A stretch of DNA of 64,000 nucleotides from Methylococcus mesophilus (GCF_026247885.1 NZ_CP110921.1:3913501-3977500), one strand, 5' to 3'. Positions 17,108 to 26,378 are shown, numbered from the stretch's first letter. Notes: generated by a model from the sequence alone, not told the origin. Made by a program: numbers and translations.

Positions 17108-18040
17108 GTGAAAACTGACAGTCTTTTTTACCGGATATTCCAACGCTGGCCCGAACTGGTGCTCGAACTCGCCGAGATCGAAACCAGCGAGGCTTCTCGT
17201 TACGTATTCCGTTCTGAGGAAATCAAGCAGACGGCCTTTCGGATCGACGGCGTGCTGGCTCCGCCGGAAGATAGCGACGCTCCCTGGATCTTCGTCGAAA
17301 TCCAGTTCCAGCCCGATGACAGTCTGTACCGCCGCCTGTTCGCCGAAGTGTTCCTGTTCCTGCACCGCACGGATCCACCCAGGGCTTGGCGAGCGGTCGT
17401 GCTATACCCCGACTGGAGCATCGAGAGAGTTCCCGTCGGCTATGCCAGTCTGCTCTCGCTGCCTGAGATACGCCGGGTAGACCTCAGCGCCCTGTCCGGG
17501 CTTGTCGTGAGCGAAGCCGAAGGGCAGGATAGAAAATCCCTGGGGTGGGATATCCTGCACATCCTGATCGCTGATGACTCCCAGGCTGCGATTCAGAGGG
17601 CGCGCCGTCTCACCCGTCCCGAATATCGGGCACAATTGCCCGAGGCCATAGCTTGGTCGGAACTGCTGGATTTCGTCGAAACCGTAATGGTCTACAAATT
17701 GCCACGGAGCAGCCGTGAGGAGATACAAGCCATGCTTGGACTGACCGACATCGATCTCAAGCAAACCCGTTTTTACAAAGAAGTGCTGGCCGAAGGCCGG
17801 CAAGAAGGCCGACAAGAAGGCCGGCAAGAAGGCCGACAAGAAGGGCGACAAGAAGGGCGACAAGAAGGCCGCCAGGAAGAAGCTCTCCGGCTGTTGAAAA
17901 CGCTGTTGAACCGCCGCTTCGGCGTCTTGCCCGATTGGGTGGAAGCCCGGTTCGAGGAAGCGGAGCAGACCCAGCTGGAGCAATGGGCCGTGCGCGTGCT
18001 CGACGCCGAGACTCTGGAAGCCGTATTTCAGGACAAGTGA
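17108..18040 (+). CDS. Rpn/PD-(D/E)XK-type nuclease-like protein (DUF2887) with GRQE repeats
   Basis: A 310-residue protein. The N-terminal 200 residues (SLFYRIFQRWPELVLEL, then FRIDGVLAPP and IFVEIQFQPDDSLYRRLFAE) match DUF2887, related to the Rpn recombination-promoting nucleases with a PD-(D/E)XK fold; D in RIDGVL and E-x-Q in VEIQF would be the active site. Then come seven GRQE repeats, and the C-terminus (LLKTLLNRRFGVLPDWVEAR and onward) matches DUF4351. Intact. The start GTG at 17108 is consistent with the usual MKTD opening. Orphan gene between two toxin-antitoxin blocks. Confidence 0.8.
   Translation: MKTDSLFYRIFQRWPELVLELAEIETSEASRYVFRSEEIKQTAFRIDGVLAPPEDSDAPWIFVEIQFQPDDSLYRRLFAEVFLFLHRTDPPRAWRAVVLYPDWSIERVPVGYASLLSLPEIRRVDLSALSGLVVSEAEGQDRKSLGWDILHILIADDSQAAIQRARRLTRPEYRAQLPEAIAWSELLDFVETVMVYKLPRSSREEIQAMLGLTDIDLKQTRFYKEVLAEGRQEGRQEGRQEGRQEGRQEGRQEGRQEEALRLLKTLLNRRFGVLPDWVEARFEEAEQTQLEQWAVRVLDAETLEAVFQDK
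17795..17878 (+). repeat. Seven in-frame copies of a 12-base repeat encoding GRQE
   Basis: The unit GGCCGGCAAGAA recurs seven times with few changes inside the DUF2887 gene. Because the unit is 12 bases, copy-number change would alter protein length without breaking the frame. The charged linker probably forms a long helix. Confidence 0.85.
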
Positions 18041-18337
18041 GTCGAACTCCGCAGAGAACGTCCCTCATCATCTTGCCGGTCGCGCCGACTCCACCGCTAG
18101 TCACGTGGTTTCCCGCCGCACGCGGAGCGGAGCCGAACCCAACTCGTTTGCTTCGGCCACGCTCAGGGCCGACCGTTCCGCAAACGATTAAACATACGGC
18201 ATGGCCCGTTCGGGAAAAGAATCCGCCAGCATGAGACACGGAATCGTGGCCGAGAAAATGACGAAGCAATACCTACTGATCTTGCCGCTCTCTACCCTAC
18301 GGAATGGCGGAGAAGCCGGTCGCGCCGTCCGCAATCA
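18041..18337. other. Intergenic stretch, nothing recognised
   Basis: About 300 bases between the DUF2887 gene and a HEPN remnant. No gene, repeat or clear terminator found. Confidence 0.4.
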
Positions 18338-18534
18338 GTGCCGAGAAAGCGAACTGCAGTGCTTTTTCCGCTGGATGCCGAGACCACGGCCGGACTCGAT
18401 GACCAATCGCTGGAACGTCTCGACGCGTTCCGCATCCGCCACGCACTGATACAAGACCTGCTCGCCAGCATACTGTTTCGCGCCCGCTCGAACTCGAAGA
18501 AGAGCACAAGGGTGCCGGGCAGGACCGCGCGGCA
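18338..18534 (+). pseudogene. HEPN-family gene remnant
   Basis: Reads LDDQSLERLDAFRIRHALIQ then DLLASILFRA, the start of a HEPN-like helical protein, and after a frame change LELEEEHKGAGQDRAA. The part with the R-x4-H-x-Y motif is missing. It precedes an MNT gene by about 150 bases and may be its lost partner. Confidence 0.5.
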
Positions 18535-18681
18535 TGACCAACCCGATCGGGAACAATTGCGGGCTCTGGCGCTGACCCGGCCCACCGATCGGCAGTAGAG
18601 TCGATGAATGTCCTGGACGCGTGCCTCATTACGCCATAGGCCGGGTAGGCCTGCAGCCGGCGGCAGTTCCCACAGTCCCCT

Positions 18682-19008
18682 ATGCGTCGGGACCCTGAGC
18701 TGGCAGCGAGCCTGCAAGCGGAAATCCGCGTCGTATACGGCGCCGATACCGAAGTCTGGCTGTTCGGGGCACGGATGGACGACTGTGTGCGAGGCGGCGA
18801 TATCGATCTTTATGTCGAAGTGGCCGACGATACTGGCCTGCTGGACCGCCACTTGGCGGTGCGCCGGGCGCTTTACCGCCGGCTCGGCGAGCGCAAGGTG
18901 GACCTCCTCGTTCGTCCGCGTACCCGCGAGCCCTCACCGATGGAATTGATTGCCAGAAAGACCGGTGTTCCCCTCCAGACCATGTCGCCTTCCCCGCAAG
19001 CCCCGTAG
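18682..19008 (+). CDS. MNT-domain nucleotidyltransferase, altered and without intact partner
   Basis: A 108-residue nucleotidyltransferase protein (YGADTEVWLFGARMDDCVRG then GDIDLYVEV). The conserved serine of the GS motif is alanine here (GAR), which may impair nucleotide binding; the D-x-D pair is kept. The family's natural end (RKTGVPL) is followed by about nine extra residues, and the stop codon is supplied by a REP element starting at 19005. No HEPN gene follows. Probably a decaying third copy. Confidence 0.65.
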   Translation: MRRDPELAASLQAEIRVVYGADTEVWLFGARMDDCVRGGDIDLYVEVADDTGLLDRHLAVRRALYRRLGERKVDLLVRPRTREPSPMELIARKTGVPLQTMSPSPQAP

Positions 19009-19026
19009 GAGCGGCTCCGCCGCGAC
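19005..19026 (+). repeat. REP-like palindromic element
   Basis: Contains the core GGAGCGGCTCCGCCGCGA, preceded by GTA. The same core is found at 59076-59117, 59609-59695, 60647-60725 and 61949-61975, so these elements flank the glycan locus on both sides. Confidence 0.8.
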
Positions 19027-19311
19027 CCCCACAGATATCCCCGGCAACCCAACCCCCAAAAATTTTTTCGAAAGAACCCTTGCCACCCCGTTTCGGCCAG
19101 CTATGCTTAGCGTTCAAGTGTTGAACATGCGGCGAGGCGCCATGTTTTCGACTATTCCCACCGACAGACTTCCGGCTCGGCCAGTGGCTCCTTCTCCCGC
19201 TGAACCAGCCCACCGGTTCGTTCAAGAACCACGCGTCTCGCCCGGGCGATCGCCGTATCGCCGCCCCATCCAACTTCCTGCCATCCGTTTTGCGCGCGCC
19301 TGAACCACCCA
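19027..19311. promoter_or_regulatory. Leader region before tviB, likely promoter of the glycan locus
   Basis: About 285 bases with no gene. As the only long gap before the string of plus-strand glycan genes, it should contain the main promoter; no clear -35/-10 or ops/JUMPstart element was found. Confidence 0.35.
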
Positions 19312-20679
19312 ATGAATCCTGACAACGTCCGCATCGCCATCATCGGGCTTGGCTACGTCGGCCTACCGCTTGCCGTGGAATTCGGCAGGCATTTCCCCAC
19401 CATGGGCTTCGACCTCAAACAGGCCCGCATCGACGAGCTTCGCGCTGGCCAGGACAGCACGCTCGAAACGACGGCCGACGACCTCAAGGCCGCCAAGCAC
19501 CTCGGCTACACCACCACCCCGGACGATCTGGCCGGCTGCAACGTCTATATCGTCACCGTACCGACCCCCATCGACCGCTACAAGCGCCCGGATCTCACCC
19601 CCCTGGAAAAAGCCAGCGAGACCGTAGGGCGGCTGCTCAAGCCCGGCGACCTGGTCATCTACGAATCCACCGTCTACCCCGGCTGCACTGAAGAAGTCTG
19701 CGTGCCCATCCTCGAACAGACCTCCGGTCTCGAATATCTGTCGGAAGACCGTCATTCCTGCGGGCAGGACAGCCCGGCCGGCATCCAGGCCACGGACGGT
19801 AACCTCGCATTAGCCACTCAGCCTGTCTCAACCCAAGGCTTCTTCGTCGGCTACAGCCCCGAGCGCATCAACCCCGGCGACAAGGAACACCGGCTCACCA
19901 CCATCAAGAAGATCACCGCCGGTTCCACCCGGGAAGCCGCCGCCTTGGTCGATGCCCTCTACCGCCGAATCATCGAAGCCGGCACCCACCCGGCCACCAG
20001 CATCCGCGTCGCCGAAGCCGCCAAGGTCATCGAAAACACCCAGCGCGACGTGAACATCGCCCTGATCAACGAACTCGCCATGCTGTTTCAAAAGCTCGGC
20101 ATCGACACCAGCGAAGTGCTTGCCGCCGCCGGCAGCAAATGGAACTTCCTGCCGTTCCGCCCCGGCTTGGTGGGCGGACACTGCATCGGTGTCGACCCCT
20201 ATTACTTGACCCACAAGGCGCAGGAAATCGGCTACCACCCGGAAATGATCCTCGCCGGCCGCCGTATCAACGACCAGATGGGGCAATACGTCGCCGGCCA
20301 GGTCGCCAAGCTCATGATGCAGCGCCAGATCCCGGTCAGCGGCTCGAAGATACTCATCCTCGGCCTTACCTTTAAGGAAAACTGCCCGGACCTGCGCAAT
20401 ACGCGCGTCGTCGACATCATCGACGAACTGCAAAGCTATGGCGCTGAAGTCGAGGTACACGATCCCTGGATTGACCGGGACGAAGCGCGGCATGAATACA
20501 GCATCGACGTCCTCGATCAGCCTGATGCCGGCCGGTACGACGCCATCGTCCTCGCCGTCGCCCATGACGAGTTCCGCCAAAAAGGCGTTAGCGCCATCCG
20601 CGGGCATGGCCGTCCCGGTGCCGTGCTCTACGACGTTAAGCACCTGTTTCCGGTACATCTGGTCGATGGGCGGCTGTGA
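19312..20679 (+). CDS. tviB: TviB/WbpA-type UDP-N-acetylhexosamine 6-dehydrogenase with internal insertion
   Basis: A 455-residue NAD-dependent nucleotide-sugar dehydrogenase that oxidises UDP-GlcNAc or UDP-GalNAc to the uronic acid. Evidence: NAD-binding [31 protein letters not shown], central [20 protein letters not shown] with the catalytic cysteine replaced in family order by the GGHCIG motif, and the C-terminal [20 protein letters not shown]. Between SGL (about 142) and [14 protein letters not shown] (about 178) there are about 30 more residues than relatives have. That segment ([20 protein letters not shown] and onward) looks like translated repeat DNA. First gene of the glycan locus. 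No TviC epimerase is found in the window. Confidence 0.88.
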   Translation: MNPDNVRIAIIGLGYVGLPLAVEFGRHFPTMGFDLKQARIDELRAGQDSTLETTADDLKAAKHLGYTTTPDDLAGCNVYIVTVPTPIDRYKRPDLTPLEKASETVGRLLKPGDLVIYESTVYPGCTEEVCVPILEQTSGLEYLSEDRHSCGQDSPAGIQATDGNLALATQPVSTQGFFVGYSPERINPGDKEHRLTTIKKITAGSTREAAALVDALYRRIIEAGTHPATSIRVAEAAKVIENTQRDVNIALINELAMLFQKLGIDTSEVLAAAGSKWNFLPFRPGLVGGHCIGVDPYYLTHKAQEIGYHPEMILAGRRINDQMGQYVAGQVAKLMMQRQIPVSGSKILILGLTFKENCPDLRNTRVVDIIDELQSYGAEVEVHDPWIDRDEARHEYSIDVLDQPDAGRYDAIVLAVAHDEFRQKGVSAIRGHGRPGAVLYDVKHLFPVHLVDGRL

Positions 20680-20765
20680 ATACCGATTCCTTATCCCTAA
20701 TTGTCGAGCCCCAATTTGTTAAGGGGTTCAACGATGTTTGCTGATGTTCACACTGCTGGCCCGAC

Positions 20766-21554
20766 ATGAATATGCCTCAAGCCATGAAAGCCGTTATTCT
20801 TGCGGGTGGATTCGGAACTCGTATCAGCGAAGAATCGCATCTCAGGCCCAAGCCGATGATCGAGATAGGTGGGCGACCTGTTTTGTGGCATATCATGAAG
20901 ATTTATTCCAGCTTTGGAATTAATGATTTCATAATATGTCTTGGCTACAAGGGATATGTCATCAAGGAATATTTTGCAAATTATTTTTTGCACATGTCGG
21001 ATGTTACTTTTGACATGGCCAGAAATCAGATGGAAGTTCATCAACGATACGTGGAGCCATGGCGTGTCACGTTGGTCGATACCGGACCGGACACAATGAC
21101 TGGAGGGCGCCTGAAGCGAGTCCGTTCCTATGTCGGTGATGACACATTCTGTTTTACCTACGGCGACGGTGTCAGCGATGTACCCATAGATAAGTTGATA
21201 GCTTTTCATCGCAGCCATGGGCGCCCAGCCACAATCACAGCAATCCAGCCACCCGGCCGCTACGGAGCGCTTAATCTCAAAGCGAACCAGGTGCTTAATT
21301 TTCAGGAAAAGCCTGACGGCGACGGCGCATGGATTAACGGAGGATATTTCGTACTGGAGCCATCCGTATTCGATGCGATTGAAGGCGATTCGACGAGCTG
21401 GGAGGACGGTCCGCTCCAGCGTATGGCGGGAAAAGGCGACTTGATGGCCTTCGAACACGGAGGGTTCTGGCAACCCATGGACACGCTCCGCGACAAGAAT
21501 TATCTGGAAGAATTGTGGGCTGGCGGTCAAGCGCCTTGGAAGGTATGGAAGTGA
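20766..21554 (+). CDS. rfbF: Glucose-1-phosphate cytidylyltransferase
   Basis: A 262-residue nucleotidyltransferase making CDP-glucose from CTP and glucose-1-phosphate. It starts with the signature [31 protein letters not shown]; the RfbF-type continuation [18 protein letters not shown] and [10 protein letters not shown] is clear. The next gene (rfbG) overlaps by ten bases, so both are made together and commit the pathway to CDP-4-keto-6-deoxyglucose. The preferred start is the ATG at 20766; ATG 20784 is an alternative. Confidence 0.92.
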   Translation: MNMPQAMKAVILAGGFGTRISEESHLRPKPMIEIGGRPVLWHIMKIYSSFGINDFIICLGYKGYVIKEYFANYFLHMSDVTFDMARNQMEVHQRYVEPWRVTLVDTGPDTMTGGRLKRVRSYVGDDTFCFTYGDGVSDVPIDKLIAFHRSHGRPATITAIQPPGRYGALNLKANQVLNFQEKPDGDGAWINGGYFVLEPSVFDAIEGDSTSWEDGPLQRMAGKGDLMAFEHGGFWQPMDTLRDKNYLEELWAGGQAPWKVWK

Positions 21555-22600
21555 GTTCGGCTTTCTGGACCGGAAAGCGGGTTTTTCTCACCGGGCACAC
21601 GGGCTTCAAAGGCAGTTGGCTTTCGCTTTGGCTGCAGCAGCTTGGTGCGGATGTAACGGGATACGCATTGGCTCCGTCCACCAGCCCCAACTTATTCGAA
21701 TTGGCGCAGGTAGGGGAAAGTATGGTCAGCCACATTGCAGATATAGGAGATTCTTCCAAATTGGCCAGCGCCTTGCAGAATGCCCGGCCGGAGATTGTTT
21801 TTCACTTGGCAGCCCAGCCGCTGGTGAGAGAAAGCTACCGGAATCCGCTGGGTACGTTCTCCACCAATGTGATGGGCACGGCGAACGTCCTTGAGGCAAT
21901 GCGAGAGTCCACAAGCATTCGAGTTGCAGTGATGGTCACGACCGACAAGGTCTATCGAAACAACGAGTGGTCCTGGCCCTATCGCGAAGACGATGCCCTT
22001 GGAGGTCATGACCCCTATAGCGCAAGCAAGGCTGCGAGCGAAGTCGTTATTACCAGTTACAGGGATGCTTTTCTGGCAGCCCATGGAATCGCGGTCGCCT
22101 CGGCCCGCGCCGGCAACGTCATTGGAGGCGGAGATTGGTCTGAAGACCGCCTCATTCCGGATGCCGTGCGGGCTTGGAGCGCCAAGCAGACGCTGTCTGT
22201 CCGGCGTCCCGATGCAATACGTCCCTGGCAGCACGTCCTGGAGCCGTTGTCGGCCTATCTGTGTTTGGCGGAGCGGCTTTGGAATGAGCCCAAATTAGCC
22301 GGGGCATATAATTTCGGTCCCCAGACCCATGAGGCCGCGACCGTGCGGGAAGTGATAGCCCATGCACGCGCGGCATACGGGGCAGGGGAGGTCGTATGGG
22401 GTGACGGGACGGAAGGACCGCACGAAGCCAGTTGGCTGGCTCTGGAAATTTCCAAGGCGAGGAAGCTGCTCAGCGTCGAGCCGCGTTGGAATCTGGCGCA
22501 GGCAGTCTCCCGCACCTTGCATTGGTACCGTCGCCAAAGCGAAGGCGAGGCGGCCCGCCGGCTTTGCGAAGACGATCTTGCCGCCTATACCGCCGCCTAA
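21545..22600 (+). CDS. rfbG: CDP-glucose 4,6-dehydratase
   Basis: A 351-residue short-chain dehydrogenase/reductase of the extended type that converts CDP-glucose to CDP-4-keto-6-deoxyglucose. NAD-binding GHTGFKGSW, catalytic TTDKVY and YSASKAASE (Y-x3-K) are visible, and NVIGGGDW plus [14 protein letters not shown] are specific for RfbG. Start taken at the ATG inside the end of rfbF (ten-base overlap); an earlier in-frame ATG at 21515 would overlap more. Confidence 0.92.
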   Translation: MEVSSAFWTGKRVFLTGHTGFKGSWLSLWLQQLGADVTGYALAPSTSPNLFELAQVGESMVSHIADIGDSSKLASALQNARPEIVFHLAAQPLVRESYRNPLGTFSTNVMGTANVLEAMRESTSIRVAVMVTTDKVYRNNEWSWPYREDDALGGHDPYSASKAASEVVITSYRDAFLAAHGIAVASARAGNVIGGGDWSEDRLIPDAVRAWSAKQTLSVRRPDAIRPWQHVLEPLSAYLCLAERLWNEPKLAGAYNFGPQTHEAATVREVIAHARAAYGAGEVVWGDGTEGPHEASWLALEISKARKLLSVEPRWNLAQAVSRTLHWYRRQSEGEAARRLCEDDLAAYTAA

Positions 22601-22618
22601 AACCAGCCTCATACCGGT

Positions 22619-23182
22619 ATGATGACTCGCTTCGCACGCCTCGACACCCCACTTGCCGGCCTTGCGTTGATCCAGCGCCAGCCCATCGGTGACCACCGCG
22701 GGTATCTGGAGCGCTTGTTTTGCCGGGACGAATTGGACGAACTGCTGCAAGGCCGCTCGATCGTCCAAATCAACCATACCTATACAGCAAAGGCCGGTAC
22801 CGTTCGAGGCATGCATTTTCAACATCCGCCTCATGCCGAGATGAAGGTGGTTACCTGTCTGCGCGGCGAGGTTTTCGATGTCGCCGTCGATTTGCGCCAG
22901 GGCTCGCCGACCATGCTGCATTGGCACGCGGAACATCTAAGCGCTGACAACCACCGCTCGCTCCTGATTCCGGAAGGTTTCGCCCATGGCTTTCAAACCC
23001 TCACTGACGATTGCGAGCTGATCTATTTGCATACGGCAGCCTACCAGCCTCAGGCAGAAGTCGGGCTGAACCCCCTGGATGAGCGCTTGGACATCATCTG
23101 GCCGCTGCCCTTTACCGAGATGTCTGACCGCGATCGTGGCCATGCGCTGATCTCCGACGAGTTTGCGGGGCTGGCATCATGA
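22619..23182 (+). CDS. RmlC-like cupin sugar epimerase
   Basis: A 187-residue cupin of the dTDP-4-dehydrorhamnose 3,5-epimerase family (GDHRGYLERLFCRDEL, VRGMHFQHPPHAEMKVVTCL, LLIPEGFAHGFQTL). In this setting it more likely epimerises the CDP-4-keto-6-deoxy sugar than a dTDP sugar: rfbF and rfbG stand before it, a C-methyltransferase follows with a four-base overlap, and no rmlA, B or D is present. The exact epimerised carbon cannot be told from sequence. Confidence 0.85.
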   Translation: MMTRFARLDTPLAGLALIQRQPIGDHRGYLERLFCRDELDELLQGRSIVQINHTYTAKAGTVRGMHFQHPPHAEMKVVTCLRGEVFDVAVDLRQGSPTMLHWHAEHLSADNHRSLLIPEGFAHGFQTLTDDCELIYLHTAAYQPQAEVGLNPLDERLDIIWPLPFTEMSDRDRGHALISDEFAGLAS

Positions 23183-24405
23183 ATTGCCGCCACTGCCACG
23201 CTCCGCTGGACCATGTTTTTCTCGATCTGGGTTTCGCCCCGCCTTCCAACGCCTATCTGGATGCTGCAGGTCTTAAAGCCCCGGAACTGTATTTCCCTCT
23301 GAAGCTGTACGTCTGTGAGCACTGCTGGCTGGTGCAGACCGAGGATTACGCCAAGGCCGACGCCCTGTTCAGTCCCGACTACGCCTACTTCTCCTCCGTA
23401 TCGCAGAGCTGGCAGGACCACGCGGCGCGCTACGTGGATACGATTAGCAGGCGGTTGGAGCTTGGTCCGTCCAGTTTCGTGATTGAAGTCGCCTCCAACG
23501 ACGGCTACCTGCTGAAAAATTTCGTCGCCGCCGGCATCCCCTGCCTGGGTATCGAACCCACAGCCAGCACGGCGGCGGTAGCCGAAGCGCTGGGCATTCC
23601 GGTGTTGCGAGAATTCTTCGGGAAAAAACTAGGAGATCGGCTCGTTGCGGAAGGCCGACAAGCCGACCTGATTCTGGGCAACAACGTCTACGCCCACGTG
23701 CCCGACATCAACGACTTCACCGCAGGGCTCAAGGCCGCGCTCAAGCCGGGAGGCACCATCACCCTGGAGTTTCCCCATCTTATGCGGCTGATCGAACACC
23801 GCCAGTTCGACACCGTCTACCATGAACATTTCTCCTACCTGTCGCTATATACGGTAAGTCGTATCTTCGCCGCAGCGGGTCTGCGCGTTTGGGATGTGGA
23901 GGAACTGGATACCCACGGCGGCAGCCTCAGGGTCTACGGCTGCCACGCTGCCGACTCCCGTCGTGACAGCGAAACGGTTGCGGCCCTGATTGCCGAAGAA
24001 GAGCGGCGGGGATTGCGCCAACGTGTGACGTATGCTGGATTCCAAGCCCAAGCCGACCGGGTCAAGGATGATTTACTGGGGTTTCTCATCGAGCAGAAGC
24101 GCACGGGAAAGCGGGTCGCTGCCTACGGCGCCGCCGCCAAGGGCAACACCTTGCTGAACTATGCCGGCGTCAAACCTGATCTGCTGCCCTGCGTTTGCGA
24201 CGCCGCACCGTCCAAACAAGGCAAATTCTTGCCCGGCTCGCATATTCCTATTTTGCCGCCGTCGGTCTTGGCCGAGCTCAAGCCGGAGTGGGTGCTGATC
24301 CTGCCTTGGAACATCGCCGACGAGGTGATGGCGCAGCAATCCCTCATTCAGCAATGGGGCGGGCGTTTTGTCACCGCTGTACCTGAATTGAGATATCCGG
24401 GGTGA
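23179..24405 (+). CDS. Sugar C-methyltransferase (TylC3/NovU type)
   Basis: A 408-residue SAM-dependent methyltransferase with three parts: an N-terminal zinc-binding module with CRHCHAPL and CEHCWLVQ, a Rossmann methyltransferase core (VIEVASNDGYLLKNF, LGNNVYAHVPDINDF), and a C-terminal domain (AAYGAAAKGNTLLNYAGV, CDAAPSKQGKFLPGSHIPI). This architecture belongs to enzymes that add a methyl group to a carbon of keto-deoxy sugars, as for mycarose, noviose or virenose. Following rfbFG and an epimerase, the predicted product is a branched C-methyl 6-deoxyhexose on CDP. Confidence 0.88.
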   Translation: MNCRHCHAPLDHVFLDLGFAPPSNAYLDAAGLKAPELYFPLKLYVCEHCWLVQTEDYAKADALFSPDYAYFSSVSQSWQDHAARYVDTISRRLELGPSSFVIEVASNDGYLLKNFVAAGIPCLGIEPTASTAAVAEALGIPVLREFFGKKLGDRLVAEGRQADLILGNNVYAHVPDINDFTAGLKAALKPGGTITLEFPHLMRLIEHRQFDTVYHEHFSYLSLYTVSRIFAAAGLRVWDVEELDTHGGSLRVYGCHAADSRRDSETVAALIAEEERRGLRQRVTYAGFQAQADRVKDDLLGFLIEQKRTGKRVAAYGAAAKGNTLLNYAGVKPDLLPCVCDAAPSKQGKFLPGSHIPILPPSVLAELKPEWVLILPWNIADEVMAQQSLIQQWGGRFVTAVPELRYPG

Positions 24406-24411
24406 AGCGGC

Positions 24412-25386
24412 ATGACCGCGCATGACGGGTCCTACAAGCACATATTCTCCCACGCCCAAATCGTGGAAGACCTTCTGCGCGGGTTCGTGCATGAAGACTG
24501 GGTGGCCCAGATCGACTACGGCAGCCTGGAGAAGGTGGGTGGTAGCTACGTCACCGACGACCTGCGTGAGCGGGAAGACGACATCATTTGGCGGGTGAGG
24601 TTCAAGGGTGAATGGCTGTATGTCTACCTGCTCATCGAATTCCAAAGCCGCAGCGATCCCTGGATGGCGCTGCGCATCCTGGTGTATACGGGATTGCTGT
24701 ATCAAGACCTAGTGAAAAGCGGCCAGATTGCCGCGCCGAAAAAGCTGCCCCCGATTTTTCCCGTCGTGGTTTACAACGGCGAAAGCCCCTGGCGGGCCGC
24801 CTGCGAAGTGGCTGAATTGATCGAGCCGGCAGGACTCAGCGCCTGGCGACCCAGTCAGCGCTACTTCCTGCTGGACGAAGGGCGGGTGAGCGAACCCGAA
24901 TTAGCAGAAGCGGACAACTCGCTGGCCGACATCATCCGGCTGGAATCCAGCCCGGAACCCGAAGCCATGCGGCACATCATCGGCCGGCTGACCCAACGGC
25001 TGAGGGAACCCCGTTATGATAGCCTCCGGCGGGCCTTGGTCGTCTGGATCAACCGGGTGGTACTCAAACGGCTCGTGCCCGGTGAAAGCATCCCCGAAGC
25101 AACCGAACTACAGGAGATCGATACCATGCTAGCCGAACGCGTTGTCGAATGGACGGAAAAGTGGAAGCGGGAAGGCCTTGAGCAAGGACGTCAGGAAGGA
25201 ATTCACCAAGGCCGAAGCCAAGGCGAAATCGCGCTGTTGCGCCGGCAACTGACCCGCCGCTTCGGCCCCCTGCCGGCATGGGCAGAGGCCCGTTTGGTGC
25301 AGGCCAGCACCGAACAGTGCGAAACCTGGGCGGATCGCCTCCTGGAAGCCGATAGTCTGGAAGCCGTACTGGGATCGCCCGAATGA
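24412..25386 (+). CDS. Rpn-family recombination-promoting nuclease / putative transposase with DUF4351
   Basis: A 324-residue protein. It opens with HDGSYKHIFSHAQIVEDLLRG, and REDDIIWRVRF plus VYLLIEFQSRSDPWMALRIL carry the PD-(D/E)XK residues of the Rpn (Transposase_31) family, DNA nucleases that promote RecA-independent recombination. The C-terminus is a DUF4351 domain (LLRRQLTRRFGPLPAWAEAR). A short GRQEG-type repeat lies before it, as in the protein at 17108. It sits between two sugar-modifying genes of the same pathway and has no obvious role there; likely a selfish or recombination-promoting insertion. Confidence 0.85.
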   Translation: MTAHDGSYKHIFSHAQIVEDLLRGFVHEDWVAQIDYGSLEKVGGSYVTDDLREREDDIIWRVRFKGEWLYVYLLIEFQSRSDPWMALRILVYTGLLYQDLVKSGQIAAPKKLPPIFPVVVYNGESPWRAACEVAELIEPAGLSAWRPSQRYFLLDEGRVSEPELAEADNSLADIIRLESSPEPEAMRHIIGRLTQRLREPRYDSLRRALVVWINRVVLKRLVPGESIPEATELQEIDTMLAERVVEWTEKWKREGLEQGRQEGIHQGRSQGEIALLRRQLTRRFGPLPAWAEARLVQASTEQCETWADRLLEADSLEAVLGSPE

Positions 25387-25529
25387 ATCAATTTGCGAGT
25401 TGAAATGTCGCGGATCCATTACGCCACACCTTCTGAAGACGCCATCCGCAAGGGATGCGGGGAGTTTAGGTATGAATCCGCTTTGGATATCGAAGCGACG
25501 TCTGCCGTTCCGGAGTCTCGAGGATTGTC

Positions 25530-26378
25530 GTGAAAATACTGGTTACGGGAGCGACCGGCTTTTTAGGGCAACATGTGGTGCCTGCCCTCATGGCGCGAGG
25601 TCACGAAATCATTGCCACCGCGCGTTCATTAGAGCCTGTCAAGGTATTTCCATGGTCTAACGCCGTTCATTTCTACTCCCATGATATCCATGCAGATCCG
25701 GTGACCATGCCGGAATGCTTCGGCGAAGTCGAAGCCTTGGTTCATCTGGCTTGGCAAGGTCTGCCCAATTACAAGGCCCCATTTCACTACGAAACCAACC
25801 TGCCGGCCGATTACCGTTTTCTTAAGTCCATCGTTGAACGGGGGGTTAAACATCTGCTAGTGACGGGAACCTGTTTCGAATACGGAACTCAAAATGGCTG
25901 CCTGTCTGAGGAAATGCCAACCGATCCGGCCAATCCTTATGCCCTGGCTAAGGATACGTTAAGAAAATTTCTGCAAATGCTCCAAAGTCAAATGCCGTTC
26001 ATTTTGCAATGGGTACGGTTATTCTATCTCTACGGACCGGGCCAGAACCCCAACAGCCTGTTGTCTCAGCTAGATAAAGCCATCGATCGAGGGGATGCCT
26101 TGTTCAACATGTCGGGCGGTGAGCAGCTGCGTGACTACCTGCCCATAGAGGAAGTAGCCAGGGTGCTGGCGATAATGCTTGAGCATCCGGAGTTGGCGGG
26201 CATCATCAACTGCTGCAGCGGAATCCCGATCTCGGTGCGCAGCTTGGTGGAAGCCAGGCTGGCCGAGCGGGGCTCGGACATGGCTTTGAACCTCGGTCAT
26301 TATCCTTACCCGGATTACGAGCCCATGGCCTTTTGGGGAAGCCGGAACAAACTTTACAGGGCTTTGCGAACAGCATGA
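25530..26378 (+). CDS. NAD(P)-dependent SDR sugar reductase/epimerase
   Basis: A 282-residue extended SDR protein. NAD(P)-binding GATGFLGQHV, the catalytic pair in NPYALAKDTL (Y-x3-K) and FYLYGPGQNPNSL are visible. Placed after the C-methyltransferase (with the Rpn gene in between), it most likely reduces the 4-keto group to finish the CDP-linked C-methyl deoxy sugar. Overlaps the next methyltransferase by four bases (ATGA). Confidence 0.82.
   Translation: MKILVTGATGFLGQHVVPALMARGHEIIATARSLEPVKVFPWSNAVHFYSHDIHADPVTMPECFGEVEALVHLAWQGLPNYKAPFHYETNLPADYRFLKSIVERGVKHLLVTGTCFEYGTQNGCLSEEMPTDPANPYALAKDTLRKFLQMLQSQMPFILQWVRLFYLYGPGQNPNSLLSQLDKAIDRGDALFNMSGGEQLRDYLPIEEVARVLAIMLEHPELAGIINCCSGIPISVRSLVEARLAERGSDMALNLGHYPYPDYEPMAFWGSRNKLYRALRTA

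Noticed and set aside
17795-17878. Tandem repeat as a possible CRISPR array
   Set aside because: Twelve-base units without spacers, all in frame within a gene.
20706-20729. GCCCC and GGGG flanking a short AT loop after tviB as a terminator
   Set aside because: Short stem, no following T run, and transcription should continue into rfbF.
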